A stretch of DNA of 64,000 nucleotides from an uncultured Spirochaetales bacterium (lineage in GTDB: Bacteria; Spirochaetota; Spirochaetia; Sphaerochaetales; Sphaerochaetaceae), in the NCBI GenBank assembly GCA_944390865.1, contig CALXRC010000001.1:62001-126000 (forward strand), in the 5' to 3' direction. A program made the translations under genes and the position numbers. A model generated the notes under the pieces. That model searched no databases, had not been told where the DNA came from, and was given only the letters and a program-made list of their open reading frames with translations. Of the stretch, positions 1 through 8,386 are shown one piece after another. Every line of letters starts with the position of its first letter. The first letter of the stretch is position 1.

Positions 1-648
1 TATATCGGACATGAAAACGGAGTGGCCTTCCTGCTGAACTTCACAGATTATCTGGATACCGGAATCTTTCTTGACCACAGGCCGATCAGGAAATACATTC
101 AGGAGCACGCAGAGGGAAAGAGATTCCTCAACCTCTTCTGCTATACGGCAACAGCAAGCCTCAATGCAGTAAAGGGCGGTGCTGTCAGCACGACAAGCGT
201 GGATGCAAGCTCAACCTATCTGGACTGGGCTGTCGAGAACTTCAAGCTCAACGGCTACTCGTCGGATATCGGCAACTTCTTCTACCGCAGCGACGCTGTC
301 CAGTTCCTCTGGGACACATTCGAGCGCTATGATCTCATCTTCTGCGATCCGCCTACATTCTCAAACAGCAAAAGCCGCGGAAACTTTGATGTCCAGCGCG
401 ATCATTCAAGGCTCATTGATGCAGCCATGATGCACCTGGAAAAAGACGGTCTCATGATTTTCAGCTGCAACTACAGACGCTTCAGGCTGGATGACTATGT
501 GACTGAAAAGTACGCAGTAGAGGATATCACGCAGCAGACAATCGGAGCAGATTTCGAACGTGATGAGAAGATTCACAAGTGCTATCTGATCAGACATAAG
601 TTCAGGATCGCGAAAGAGACCAGGAAAGTCATAAAGGTGAAAAAGTGA
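1..648 (+). CDS. rlmL: 23S rRNA methyltransferase RlmL/RlmKL, C-terminal part (5' end outside window)
   Basis: The reading frame is open from base 1, so this is the 3' end of a longer gene. The visible ~215 codons match the RlmK half of RlmKL, which makes m7G2069 in 23S rRNA. Key stretches are NFTDYLDTGIFLDHRPIR, FLNLFCYTATAS (SAM-binding motif I region) and the catalytic-type DPPTFSNSK loop near base 350, followed by FDVQRDH and an IHKCYLI end, all as in the E. coli protein. GTG at 22 is an internal Val codon, not the start. Whether an RlmL (m2G2445) half and THUMP domain precede it cannot be seen. The stop overlaps the next gene by one base (TGATG), suggesting co-transcription. Confidence 0.9.
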   Translation, partial: YIGHENGVAFLLNFTDYLDTGIFLDHRPIRKYIQEHAEGKRFLNLFCYTATASLNAVKGGAVSTTSVDASSTYLDWAVENFKLNGYSSDIGNFFYRSDAVQFLWDTFERYDLIFCDPPTFSNSKSRGNFDVQRDHSRLIDAAMMHLEKDGLMIFSCNYRRFRLDDYVTEKYAVEDITQQTIGADFERDEKIHKCYLIRHKFRIAKETRKVIKVKK

Positions 649-1844
649 TGAAACTCAAGCTGCTTGCAGTGTCTTTCCTCCTCACTCTGGCCCTTCCGCT
701 GGCGGCGGCGACATCCTACTCGCTCATTGCGGGCATGGGGCACATGTCAAACTTTGCCTTCGGAAACATCACCTCCTTCCCTGCCTCGGCTGAAATCGAG
801 CAGGGAGTCAATGATCTGGGCTGGTTTGATGATGTGGACAGCTCGCTTGTCATGGATATGAGCTTCGGGCTCACGCAGCGCCGTCTGGTTCAGGATCCGC
901 TGACAGGCCATTACCTTGATTCAGCGCAGCTGGGAAACGGGCAGTTCAACTACTCCACTTTCTATTCACAGATCAGCTACTCTTTCCGCAACTCCCTGTT
1001 TGACAACATCAGGACGGAAGGCAAGTATCTAACGCTTGATGCGGCCCTCAATATCCGCTTTGAGCAGGCCTTCGACTCCTTTGACAACATCAGGACAGGA
1101 CGAAGCTTTCTTGACACCTATCTTGAGCAGCTGAATCAGGGCGATACGACATACTGGAATGCGGACCAGCATTTCATAGCGGCGCCTGACATTGAGGGAG
1201 AGGCCTACATGCTTGCAAACTCCCTCTCCCTCAGCGCATCCTGGGATGACATGTACAGGGAAGAGAACAAGATCTACCGCGAAGGCCTGACTGCTTCCGG
1301 AAAGCTGACGCTTGCCCCATGGTTCATGGCAAACAGGATGCCGAAGTTCTTTGACACGAAGGTTGACTACTATTCACTCTCTGCTGACGTGACATACGCA
1401 AAGGTCCTGTACAGCAGGGAAGACTGGAAGAGATGGAACAGGCTGTCCATTGTCATTGAGAACAGGACCTTTGCCCAGATACTGTTCGGACAGGATGTGC
1501 CGAAGTTCGCTGATACAATCTCATACCCGGGCATTGGATACACAAACCTGCCGATTGTCATCCAGAACCAGCTTAAACTTTATGTCTACGGCCCGAACTT
1601 CCTGTCAGACAATACGATTCCATACGGCTACATCTTTGTAGACACAGGTCTTGCTGCAGGTGTGCCAAACAACAGCAGCGGCGCTGACTGGGAGAATTTT
1701 GTCTATATTGAGACAGGCATCAACCTGCACTTTGAGCTTCTGGGCTCCCTCCATCTTACAGCAGAAGTCAGCTATGTCTTCAGCAACATTCCGAATTATG
1801 GAAACTTCCTGGACTGGAGAGTCGGTGCTTATTTCTCTTTCTAG
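648..1844 (+). CDS. Predicted outer-membrane beta-barrel protein (spirochaetal porin-like)
   Basis: A 398-residue protein with a clear Sec signal peptide (MKLKLLAVSF start, hydrophobic core, LAAA cleavage region) and a C-terminus RVGAYFSF ending in Phe, typical of barrel proteins recognised by BamA. Alternating aromatic/polar strands run along its length. No family name can be given with certainty. In size and segments such as 'SFGLTQRRLVQDPLTGHY' it resembles the protein at 4846-5982 ('LDFRTLRQDPDTGSFYAL'), so the two look paralogous. The ATG at 648 overlaps the rlmL stop; GTG at 645 is an alternative start. Role inferred: surface or porin function in the outer membrane. Confidence 0.7.
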   Translation: MKLKLLAVSFLLTLALPLAAATSYSLIAGMGHMSNFAFGNITSFPASAEIEQGVNDLGWFDDVDSSLVMDMSFGLTQRRLVQDPLTGHYLDSAQLGNGQFNYSTFYSQISYSFRNSLFDNIRTEGKYLTLDAALNIRFEQAFDSFDNIRTGRSFLDTYLEQLNQGDTTYWNADQHFIAAPDIEGEAYMLANSLSLSASWDDMYREENKIYREGLTASGKLTLAPWFMANRMPKFFDTKVDYYSLSADVTYAKVLYSREDWKRWNRLSIVIENRTFAQILFGQDVPKFADTISYPGIGYTNLPIVIQNQLKLYVYGPNFLSDNTIPYGYIFVDTGLAAGVPNNSSGADWENFVYIETGINLHFELLGSLHLTAEVSYVFSNIPNYGNFLDWRVGAYFSF

Positions 1845-1897
1845 CCGCATCAGGCAGAAGAAGCTGAAAATTGGCTGATTATCATCTTGACAAGGAC

Positions 1898-1926
1898 TGC
1901 TCTGATTTAAGAAAATGGTCAGAGCA
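1898..1926 (+). other. Perfect 8-bp inverted repeat just upstream of tRNA-Pro
   Basis: TGCTCTGA at 1898-1905 and TCAGAGCA at 1919-1926 are perfect inverted copies with a 13-base spacer, ending 4 bases before the tRNA. A TTGACA hexamer lies at 1887-1892. It may be a stem in the pre-tRNA leader or an operator. There is no U-tract, so it is not an evident terminator of the upstream gene. Confidence 0.45.
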
Positions 1927-1930
1927 TCAA

Positions 1931-2003
1931 CGGGCAGTAGCGCAGGGGCTAGCGCGCTTGGTTCGGGACCAAGAAGTCGGGGGTTCAAATCCCCCTTGCC
2001 CGA
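1931..2003 (+). tRNA. tRNA-Pro (anticodon CGG)
   Basis: A 73-base cloverleaf folds from the sequence. The acceptor stem CGGGCAG pairs with TTGCCCG (one G-U), the D stem is GCGC/GCGC, and the anticodon stem CTTGG/CCAAG carries loop TTCGGGA, giving anticodon CGG (reads CCG). The T arm is GGGGG-TTCAAAT-CCCCC and the discriminator base is A. The 3' CCA is not encoded, so it would be added by tRNA nucleotidyltransferase. A rho-independent terminator follows directly. Confidence 0.95.
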
Positions 2004-2010
2004 TATTGAG

Positions 2011-2039
2011 AACCCTTCCTCACAGCAGGAAGGGTTTTT
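2011..2039 (+). terminator. Rho-independent terminator after tRNA-Pro
   Basis: AACCCTTCCT and AGGAAGGGTT form a perfect 10-bp stem with a 6-base loop, followed by a run of five T on the plus strand. Confidence 0.9.
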
Positions 2040-2059
2040 GTTTGCCCGCGCACAGTAAG

Positions 2060-2839
2060 CTAGATAAGGCCGAAGTGCCTCAGCGCTTTCTGAACCCCGT
2101 CATCGTCGATGTCATCAGTAATGAAAGACGCCGCCTGCTTTGCACGTTCTGTGGCATTGCCCATTGCCACTGATTTTTCAAATGCGGCAAGCATGGATGC
2201 ATCATTATCGCCGTCGCCAAAGACAATGCAGTGCTCTTCATCCCTGCCCAGCGCCCTGAGCACATCCCTGACGCCACTGTCCTTTCCCACACCTGCAAGC
2301 ACGCAGTCGAAAGCATACTCATTCCAGCGTGTGGCAGTGCACAGAGGAAAGTTTCTCATGATCGCAGGCTCTTCTTCTCTGGATGCGTAAAACACAAGCT
2401 GGTAGATCTCCTCATCCTCTTCCGGCAGCTCATAGCAGGGAGGAGGCAGAGAGATTGAGGCAAGAACGCTGCGTGTGACCTCATTGTCCACATTTGCCAG
2501 CATGCGATCTGCAGTGAAGACAAAGAGCGGAATCCGTTTTTCATTGAGGATGCTGACCACGCTGTCTCTGGCAGCGCTGTCAAAGGGATATGCCGAGATA
2601 AACGAAAAGTCCCTGTCGTAATTGACTGCCCCGTTGAGCGTGACAAAGCCGTCAAAAAATGACCAGTCTATGTCCAGGGCTGCCATTTCCCTTCTGTGGC
2701 GGCCTGTAGCAATGAAGATCTTGTGCCCGTCTGCCTTCAGCTTCAGCAGGCTGTCCATGCAGGACGAGGGAACTTTTTTCTGCGTATGCGAAAAGAGTGT
2801 ATGGTCAATGTCAAAGAATAGTGAGTAAGAATTGCTCAT
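2060..2839 (-). CDS. Cof-type HAD-superfamily phosphatase
   Basis: A 259-residue soluble hydrolase. Motif I FFDIDHTLF (nucleophile Asp10, acid/base Asp12) is at the N-terminus, motif II is IATGR, and motif IV GDGDNDASML near the C-terminus holds the Mg-binding acidic residues. The size and the large insert between motifs II and III fit the Cof (C2B cap) family, which dephosphorylates sugar phosphates, flavin precursors or PLP. The exact substrate cannot be read from the sequence. ATG at 2839 (MSNSYSLFF) is preferred to an upstream in-frame start because motif I should begin within about ten residues. It faces the tRNA terminator. Confidence 0.85.
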   Translation of the reverse strand: MSNSYSLFFDIDHTLFSHTQKKVPSSCMDSLLKLKADGHKIFIATGRHRREMAALDIDWSFFDGFVTLNGAVNYDRDFSFISAYPFDSAARDSVVSILNEKRIPLFVFTADRMLANVDNEVTRSVLASISLPPPCYELPEEDEEIYQLVFYASREEEPAIMRNFPLCTATRWNEYAFDCVLAGVGKDSGVRDVLRALGRDEEHCIVFGDGDNDASMLAAFEKSVAMGNATERAKQAASFITDDIDDDGVQKALRHFGLI

Positions 2840-2858
2840 GGCCTGACTATAGCACAAA

Positions 2859-2882
2859 AAAAGCAGTCCGGAGACTGCTTTT
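2859..2882 (-). terminator. Rho-independent terminator downstream of the 2905-3414 gene
   Basis: A perfect 10-bp stem (AAAAGCAGTC/GACTGCTTTT) with a 4-base loop, followed on the minus strand by more T residues. It separates the small barrel gene from the HAD gene. Confidence 0.85.
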
Positions 2883-2904
2883 GCTTAAAAGTCCTGAAGT
2901 CCTG

Positions 2905-3414
2905 TCAGAAATTCCAGATGGCTCCAAGATAGACGCCATAGTCAAATTCCACATTGGCATCGCTGTTCTGGAGAATTGAGAAGCCAGGAGCGAAGCGGAA
3001 GTAGACTGTGATTGGCACATCAGCATTGAGCTGTGCGAAATTGTACTCAATTCCAATCGGGAAGAGCACGGACAGATCAGTGCTGAAGTCATTGCTGAAA
3101 TCAATAGCTACATTGGCACCTGCACCGACTGTCAGAGGGAACTGAAGGCCCCTTCCGCCGTCGATTGTATAGAAATTCCAGCTGGCTGCGACATCACCTG
3201 AAACCTTGAAATCCCCGCTGAAAGAATCAAGCAGGTCAAAGCCGATGTTTGACAGGATATCAAAGTCGCCAAGGCCGAAGCGGAGCGCAACACCTGTGTT
3301 TGTTCCGAGGTTAAGACCGACACCAACAGAATTGTCCCTTGTCGCACCGGCACTGAATGCTGGAGTCACAAGCATGGCAAAAACGAGTGCAAGCAGAACG
3401 ATTTTCTTTTTCAT
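2905..3414 (-). CDS. Small outer-membrane beta-barrel protein
   Basis: A 169-residue exported protein. The signal peptide is MKKKIVLLAL plus a hydrophobic core, cut after the AFSA region. It is followed by glycine- and aromatic-rich alternating strands and a C-terminal YLGAIWNF ending in Phe. The size suits an 8-stranded OmpW/OmpX-like barrel, but no family is recognised with certainty. It has its own promoter (3458-3486), a 5' stem-loop next to the SD (GAGGAG) and a strong terminator, so it appears to be transcribed alone, unlike the four-gene barrel operon upstream. Confidence 0.75.
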   Translation of the reverse strand: MKKKIVLLALVFAMLVTPAFSAGATRDNSVGVGLNLGTNTGVALRFGLGDFDILSNIGFDLLDSFSGDFKVSGDVAASWNFYTIDGGRGLQFPLTVGAGANVAIDFSNDFSTDLSVLFPIGIEYNFAQLNADVPITVYFRFAPGFSILQNSDANVEFDYGVYLGAIWNF

Positions 3415-3426
3415 TGAATTCTCCTC

Positions 3427-3445
3427 GCTGTCCAGAAAGGACAGC
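3427..3445 (-). promoter_or_regulatory. 5' UTR stem-loop abutting the ribosome-binding site
   Basis: GCTGTCC/GGACAGC form a perfect 7-bp stem with a 5-base loop. On the minus strand the stem ends one base before GAGGAG, the SD of the 2905-3414 gene. Such a leader hairpin commonly stabilises abundant mRNAs; a regulatory role is inference. Confidence 0.5.
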
Positions 3446-3457
3446 TTACAAAATAGT

Positions 3458-3486
3458 AATATAATAATGGAGGTCCAAGGTTACAA
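3458..3486 (-). promoter_or_regulatory. Candidate sigma70 promoter for the small barrel gene
   Basis: On the minus strand TTGTAA (3481-3486) and TATATT (3458-3463) are 17 bases apart, matching the -35 and -10 boxes at 4/6 and 5/6. The predicted start gives a 5' UTR of about 35 bases that contains the hairpin at 3427-3445. Confidence 0.5.
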
Positions 3487-3574
3487 GGATTATCGAACAA
3501 AAAAAGAAAAATCTGTCTGTTTTGTCAAATTTAATTACATTTTTCTCATTTTCAGATGGTCTTCAGGGACCTTT

Positions 3575-4213
3575 TCAGCCCAGGGTAACCCCGCCTCCAA
3601 GCGTCAGGCCATAACGGAAGGCAAAGTCAGACATGTTCTCAAGGTCATAGTAAAGCGTCGCTCCTACCTTGAAGAAGCTGCCCTTGTTCTCAAGATAGAC
3701 GCCGAAATCAGCACTCACGCCCCAGTTAGTGAAGCGTATGTACTCCACATCGGCTTTGCTGTTTGCCTTATTCTCTGTCGCAATCCTGTACCAGGAATAC
3801 ATCAGGCCGAGATCAGCAAAAAGCCCCCAGGTGCTGCTGAATGACTTCTGGAAGAAGAAATTCAGCCCCAGATCCTGCCTGAAATCGAACTTGTAGCTGA
3901 AATAGGAGCCGGAACCTCCGCCCATATAGCCGACATTGAACATCGTCGTGCTTGTTACGCCCAGCCCTGCAGGTATGCTGCTGAAGGGAAAGATGATGAG
4001 CTCAAACCTGGGCCCTACAGCATGCAGCCCGGAAATATTGCCGCCGTTGTACACATCATCTGGCAGCCCCTCCAGGCGGTCAAGATAAACGTCTGACAGC
4101 ATGTTTGCATCGTAGTTGAAGTTTGCGCCAATAAAGAACCGTGGAGCGGCGCACAGAGGAAGGCAGACAAGGGCCATGAATATGAGTGCAGTGAGTGTTT
4201 TTCTATTTATCAT
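3575..4213 (-). CDS. Outer-membrane beta-barrel protein, last gene of the barrel operon
   Basis: A 212-residue protein with a signal peptide (MINRKTLTAL, cleavage near LCAAP) and repeated amphipathic strands such as FFIGANFNYD and YFSYKFDFRQDLGLNFFFQ. The end, LTLGGGVTLG, lacks the usual terminal Phe. ATG at 4213 overlaps the preceding stop (ATGA), which fixes the start and indicates translational coupling; an in-frame codon three residues upstream is less likely. The family is not recognised. Context suggests a surface or envelope protein made with its three upstream barrel neighbours. Confidence 0.65.
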   Translation of the reverse strand: MINRKTLTALIFMALVCLPLCAAPRFFIGANFNYDANMLSDVYLDRLEGLPDDVYNGGNISGLHAVGPRFELIIFPFSSIPAGLGVTSTTMFNVGYMGGGSGSYFSYKFDFRQDLGLNFFFQKSFSSTWGLFADLGLMYSWYRIATENKANSKADVEYIRFTNWGVSADFGVYLENKGSFFKVGATLYYDLENMSDFAFRYGLTLGGGVTLG

Positions 4214-4836
4214 ACAGACCACCTATACGCTATTCCTATGTATCCGCCAAGCGTCAGCAGGAAGAAATCTTTCCTGTAAATGTTCTCTGTGTCTCCCAGA
4301 AGGAAGTCGTAAAAATGAGCGTTGTATATCATGCCGGCAGACAGGTTCCAGTTTTCGCTTCCCAGAGGAACGGTTACAAAGGGCTCGACCTGCAGCGACA
4401 GGTTCACGCTGTCCCTGAAGAGATTGATCGAGCCTATGCTGGCCCTGATGGCAACACCGAAGTCCACGCTTCCGAGCTGGGCCCTGAACATGGGTCCGAA
4501 TGAGAAAAAGATTGACGGGTCTTCGGTCAGCACCCACTCGTCAAGAGGTTCGGTGCCATAGATTCTCGTCCTGCTGGACACTGGATGACTGTAAAGGAAA
4601 GAAAAGGAAAGAGCAGTCTTTCCGTCTTCAGAGAAGAAATAATCCACATCAAGATAGCCGCCCAGACCGGTTCTCTGGAGATAGCCCTTTTCATTGTCGC
4701 GGGGAAGAGGATCAGAGAAAACATTCGTCTCATACGTCACCAGAAAGCCGGGACGGAGGAAAAGCTCTCCACTGGCACTCAATGAGGACAGGGCAAGGAC
4801 CAGGACTGAAAGAAAGATTATTAACCGCTTTTTCAC
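4210..4836 (-). CDS. Outer-membrane beta-barrel protein (operon gene 3)
   Basis: A 208-residue protein with a signal peptide (MKKRLIIFLS, cut near LSASG), barrel-like strands (GGYLDVDYFF, FFSFGPMFRAQLG, GGYIGIAYRW) and a short end AYRWSV. It begins 9 bases after the stop at 4846 and its stop overlaps the next ATG, so it sits firmly inside a four-gene operon. No named family is evident. Inferred role: outer-membrane structural or transport barrel. Confidence 0.65.
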   Translation of the reverse strand: MKKRLIIFLSVLVLALSSLSASGELFLRPGFLVTYETNVFSDPLPRDNEKGYLQRTGLGGYLDVDYFFSEDGKTALSFSFLYSHPVSSRTRIYGTEPLDEWVLTEDPSIFFSFGPMFRAQLGSVDFGVAIRASIGSINLFRDSVNLSLQVEPFVTVPLGSENWNLSAGMIYNAHFYDFLLGDTENIYRKDFFLLTLGGYIGIAYRWSV

Positions 4837-4845
4837 ACTTTCCTC

Positions 4846-5982
4846 CTAAAGCGCAAGGGTAAAGCCGATCCGGCTCACCAGACCGCCCTCTTCATTGAAC
4901 ACAGGATTCGTGACATAGCCCCACTGCCAGTAAAGCTGTGCAATGTTGAAAAGCATGAGCCTGGCCTCTGCTCCGTAGACAATGACAAACTCATTGTATC
5001 TGGCGCTGTCAGTGCTGTTAAGCGCCTTTCCGAAGGACCAGCCGAGGTTCAGGAATACTGACAGCGCAGGATAAGTGTCAACTGTGAGCTGAGGTCCGTA
5101 GAATGTGAGAGAGGATTTGTTTGTGATCACATGCTGGGTGTTCGGAGCTGCGATATCACCCCAGACATTGCCTCCCTGGATATAGACAGGGACCTTGGAT
5201 CCCATTATGTAGCGGTATGTGGTGCTGTTGTCAAAGACGATGGAAAACCAGCTCTTTCCGCTCTCGCGTTCAAATGAAAGGAAGCTCACCGCCAGATCAA
5301 CCGTATTAGATGAATAGATGAAGTCGGCAGACTTGTCATTCAGCAGCATCCAGGGGCCGGTGATTCTGAAATAAGAGGAAAACCTGAAGCCGTCCCTTCT
5401 TGTTATCCTGTCATCAAGATAGTCTGCTTCAAAAAGGGCCGAGATGTATGTCTGGAAGACAGAGCGGTTTCCCTTGAGTTCCGGAGCTCCGGTGAATGAG
5501 CTGCCGGAAAAGCGCTCATTTCCTTCATTGTCCCAGAAAAGGCCTTCATTTATGCCGTCTCTGAGGAAGGTCAGCCGTTCATATGAGTTTTCGAACCGTC
5601 CTGTTATGGCCAGGCCGATTGTGATGTGATCATCCACAAACCCCTGGTTGTAAAAGAGATTGAACTCGTCAAAGACTGTCATATAGTCCTGAGGATAACC
5701 AGCTCCTCCCGTCAGGGCATAGAAGCTGCCTGTATCAGGATCCTGCCTCAGCGTCCTGAAATCAAGGCCGTTGTTGAGGCGGAAGGCAAACTCAGTAGAG
5801 CTTCCATCCACTATGTCAGGAACAGGGAAATTGAACTGGTAATCAACGGAAAGAGGGAAAATCCCGTTTGCAAAATCAAGCTCGGCCTTTGCTTCAATGA
5901 CATGGTAGCCAAACCCGATTGCAAGGACAGGAGAAATGGCAAGTGCGGCAAGAACTGCGATGCTGATCAGCTTTCTTTTCAT
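4846..5982 (-). CDS. Outer-membrane beta-barrel protein (operon gene 2; paralogue of 648-1844)
   Basis: A 378-residue protein with signal peptide MKRKLISIAV...SPVLA. Strand-rich sequence runs to a C-terminus SRIGFTLAL, a hydrophobic rather than aromatic last residue. Internal segments such as FRTLRQDPDTGSFYAL, FRITGPWMLL and YFNL/YIMGSKVPVYIQGG resemble counterparts in the proteins at 648-1844 (RRLVQDPLTGHYL, FGQDVPKF) and 5995-7197 (FEIGPWWLGNN, WGDVIPEHR), so the three appear to be one paralogous family of about 380-400 residues. Function unknown; porin or adhesin-like roles are both possible. Confidence 0.7.
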   Translation of the reverse strand: MKRKLISIAVLAALAISPVLAIGFGYHVIEAKAELDFANGIFPLSVDYQFNFPVPDIVDGSSTEFAFRLNNGLDFRTLRQDPDTGSFYALTGGAGYPQDYMTVFDEFNLFYNQGFVDDHITIGLAITGRFENSYERLTFLRDGINEGLFWDNEGNERFSGSSFTGAPELKGNRSVFQTYISALFEADYLDDRITRRDGFRFSSYFRITGPWMLLNDKSADFIYSSNTVDLAVSFLSFERESGKSWFSIVFDNSTTYRYIMGSKVPVYIQGGNVWGDIAAPNTQHVITNKSSLTFYGPQLTVDTYPALSVFLNLGWSFGKALNSTDSARYNEFVIVYGAEARLMLFNIAQLYWQWGYVTNPVFNEEGGLVSRIGFTLAL

Positions 5983-5994
5983 TCCTCATCCTCC

Positions 5995-7197
5995 TTACAG
6001 CGAGACATAGAAGCCGAGCTGGGCATTCTGCCACCAGGACGGACCTTCAGGTTCAAAGCCCTTGATGAAATCATAGCCGAAGCGGTAATGGACATGAATG
6101 AATCCAAAAAGTCTCAGATGGATCTCAAAACTCACGCTGCTTACAAGCTCAACGCCTGAGATGCTGCCAGTGATGTCATTCTGGACCCCGCCGAAATAAA
6201 TATTGTTGTTGAGGGACACCTGGAAGTAAGGATAACAGTCGCTTGCAATGAACTGAGGTCCCGTAAAGCGCAGATAGAGCGAGTCTGAGACCTGTCCGCG
6301 CAGTCTGTCGCGCTGGATCCTGTGCTCAGGGATCACGTCTCCCCAGGTGTAGCTGACTGTATTTGAGTGTCCAAGCATGAGATTCAGCCAGTTCCACCCG
6401 TTCTCCTGCCTGATGGAAAAGACATCCATATACTGCGTCGCAGAAAAATACGCACGGTAGAAATCGCTGGTAACCGTATCAGGGAAGATATTGTTGCCAA
6501 GCCACCATGGTCCGATCTCAAAGCTGAGATCCATATACAGGCCTTCGTATGTGCTTGTTCCGGACGTTGAGCGCCTGAAATACCAGTAGGAGCTGAGCAT
6601 CAGGGAATTGTTCCACAAGTTTCCGTCCCCTTCCAGCCAGGGATAGGCCGGAATGCTCTCTCCCGTGCTGAATGGAGGCTCATTAAAGACAGCGCCACTA
6701 GGGCCATCCGAAGAAAGGCCCAGGGACTCGCCTGCATAGGCATAGCGGGTTATCCATCTCAGGTTCAGGTATACCATAGGGCCGGAGCCGGCGACCGGAT
6801 TTATGCCGAAGCCCTGCTCCAGATAAGTCTCAACCTGCGAATATACCCTGAAGTACTCAATGCCAAGAATGCTTGAACTGTCCGGGCCGTACCACCAGGG
6901 CAGACCTGTCTGGTAGTCATACCAGTGCTCTCCGTCACTGCCTGAAGGAGAAACAGTTCCCACGCCGAAATTCATGGATAGAGAGAACTCGGCCTTGTGC
7001 TCAAGAGAATCAGAAAGCGGGAACTGCGTAACATACTCAAATTCAGTTCCGATCGGAAACAGCCCCCAGCCGAATTTGTCGATGCCGTAGCTGACATTGT
7101 TGATTTCCGTACTCATTGTGAATGAGTCGGCAGGAAGAACACCAGCAAGACAGCATGCAAGAAGCATGATAAGGAAAACTCTTTTTGCCACAACCAT
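5995..7197 (-). CDS. Outer-membrane beta-barrel protein (first gene of barrel operon)
   Basis: A 400-residue exported protein: MVVAKRVFLI hydrophobic leader with an LPADS cleavage region, aromatic-rich strands, and a C-terminus NAQLGFYVSL. An AAGGGAAT-type SD lies just before ATG 7197. Thirteen bases separate its stop from the next gene, and the following genes are spaced by 9 bases or overlap, so this is the head of a minus-strand operon of four barrel proteins (7197 to 3575). The AT-rich region 7198-7261 holds the presumed promoter. No family name can be assigned. Confidence 0.7.
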   Translation of the reverse strand: MVVAKRVFLIMLLACCLAGVLPADSFTMSTEINNVSYGIDKFGWGLFPIGTEFEYVTQFPLSDSLEHKAEFSLSMNFGVGTVSPSGSDGEHWYDYQTGLPWWYGPDSSSILGIEYFRVYSQVETYLEQGFGINPVAGSGPMVYLNLRWITRYAYAGESLGLSSDGPSGAVFNEPPFSTGESIPAYPWLEGDGNLWNNSLMLSSYWYFRRSTSGTSTYEGLYMDLSFEIGPWWLGNNIFPDTVTSDFYRAYFSATQYMDVFSIRQENGWNWLNLMLGHSNTVSYTWGDVIPEHRIQRDRLRGQVSDSLYLRFTGPQFIASDCYPYFQVSLNNNIYFGGVQNDITGSISGVELVSSVSFEIHLRLFGFIHVHYRFGYDFIKGFEPEGPSWWQNAQLGFYVSL

Positions 7198-7261
7198 ATT
7201 CCCTTCAACTTATATCATAATAACATAGTTATGCTACAGTCCTCAATTGCTAAATACACAA

Positions 7262-8362
7262 TCAGCCGAGCTCCTGTCTGACAAGATCAAGAGCAGCGCG
7301 GATCGTCTTGTCCATATCAAAATAGGCATACTGGGCAAGCCTTCCGCCGAGAATCAGGCCCTTCTCGCCTTCAGCAAGGGCCCTGTAGCGGGCATAGAGT
7401 TCATTGTTGGCCCTGTCGTTTACAGGATAATAGGCTTCTCCTGTCTCACTGTAATCAACAGGATACTCTCTGCTGATCCAGGTGACTGGAGAGACAGTTT
7501 TCCTGTTGAAATGCCTGTGCTCAATCACTCTTGTATACGGCGTCTCCCTGTCAGTGTAGTTCATGACAGCCACGCCCTGCAGGTTCTCGCATTCAAACCG
7601 TTCATCCTCAAAGCGGACACTTCTGTAGCTCAGATGGCCGAGCCTGAAATCGAAGTAGGCATCAAGGGCCCCTGTGTAAAGCACTCTGTCCGCCATTGAC
7701 CTGTACTTTTCCCTGTCAGCGTTGAAGTCAGCGCCAAGCCTGACATCAGCGCCGGCAAGCAGTTTATCGATTATCGCAGTATAGCCATCCTCAGGAATCC
7801 CCTGATAAGGATCATTGAAATAGTTGTTGTCAAAAGTAAAGCGCACAGGAAGCCTTCTGATAATTTCCGGCGGAAGGTCGGCACAGTCCCTTCCCCACTG
7901 CTTTTCCGTATAGCCCTTGACCAGCGTCCTGTAGATATCTTCCCCGACAAGGCTTATGGCCTGTTTCTCAAGATTGTCGATCTCACCTGTGACGCACCGC
8001 CTCTGCTTCTCGATGATCGCTTTTGCCTCAGCAGGCGTGGTGACGCCCCACATCTGATAAAAAGTGTTCATATTGAACGGCATGCTGTACAGCTTTCCGT
8101 TGAAATTTGCCACAGGAGTATTGATGAAGCTGTTGAAGCGGGCGAACTGATTGACATACTTCCAGACCTCCTCATCACTTGTATGGAAGATATGGGCCCC
8201 GTATCTGTGAATATCGATCCCGTCGCGCTTCTCAGTATATATGTTGCCCCCGGCATGATCCCTCTTTTCCAGGACCAGACAGCGTTTTTTCCTCAATCCC
8301 GCCTCATAGGCAAACACGGCGCCGAAAAGCCCAGAACCGACAATCACGTAATCATACATCAT
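7262..8362 (-). CDS. glf: UDP-galactopyranose mutase
   Basis: This FAD enzyme interconverts UDP-galactopyranose and UDP-galactofuranose for surface glycans. The 366 residues match the usual bacterial length (about 370). The FAD-binding GSGLFGAVFA loop is at residues 8-17, followed by LEKRDHAGGN, the family-defining YGAHIFHT, the FNMNTFYQMWG loop, GYTEKQWG, the RLPVRFTFDNNYFND active-site stretch and a C-terminal GGRLAQYAYFDMD. Start is at MMYDYVIVG. It is followed at 25 bases by the glycosylase gene on the same strand but shows no operon partners for glycan export nearby. Confidence 0.95.
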   Translation of the reverse strand: MMYDYVIVGSGLFGAVFAYEAGLRKKRCLVLEKRDHAGGNIYTEKRDGIDIHRYGAHIFHTSDEEVWKYVNQFARFNSFINTPVANFNGKLYSMPFNMNTFYQMWGVTTPAEAKAIIEKQRRCVTGEIDNLEKQAISLVGEDIYRTLVKGYTEKQWGRDCADLPPEIIRRLPVRFTFDNNYFNDPYQGIPEDGYTAIIDKLLAGADVRLGADFNADREKYRSMADRVLYTGALDAYFDFRLGHLSYRSVRFEDERFECENLQGVAVMNYTDRETPYTRVIEHRHFNRKTVSPVTWISREYPVDYSETGEAYYPVNDRANNELYARYRALAEGEKGLILGGRLAQYAYFDMDKTIRAALDLVRQELG

Positions 8363-8386
8363 AAGCGAACCTCCATTGCCAGGCTG

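Noticed and set aside
1931-2003. tRNA-Pro as a prophage attachment site
   Set aside because: No integrase or repeat of the tRNA 3' end nearby; the only prophage is of the Mu type, which does not use tRNA sites.
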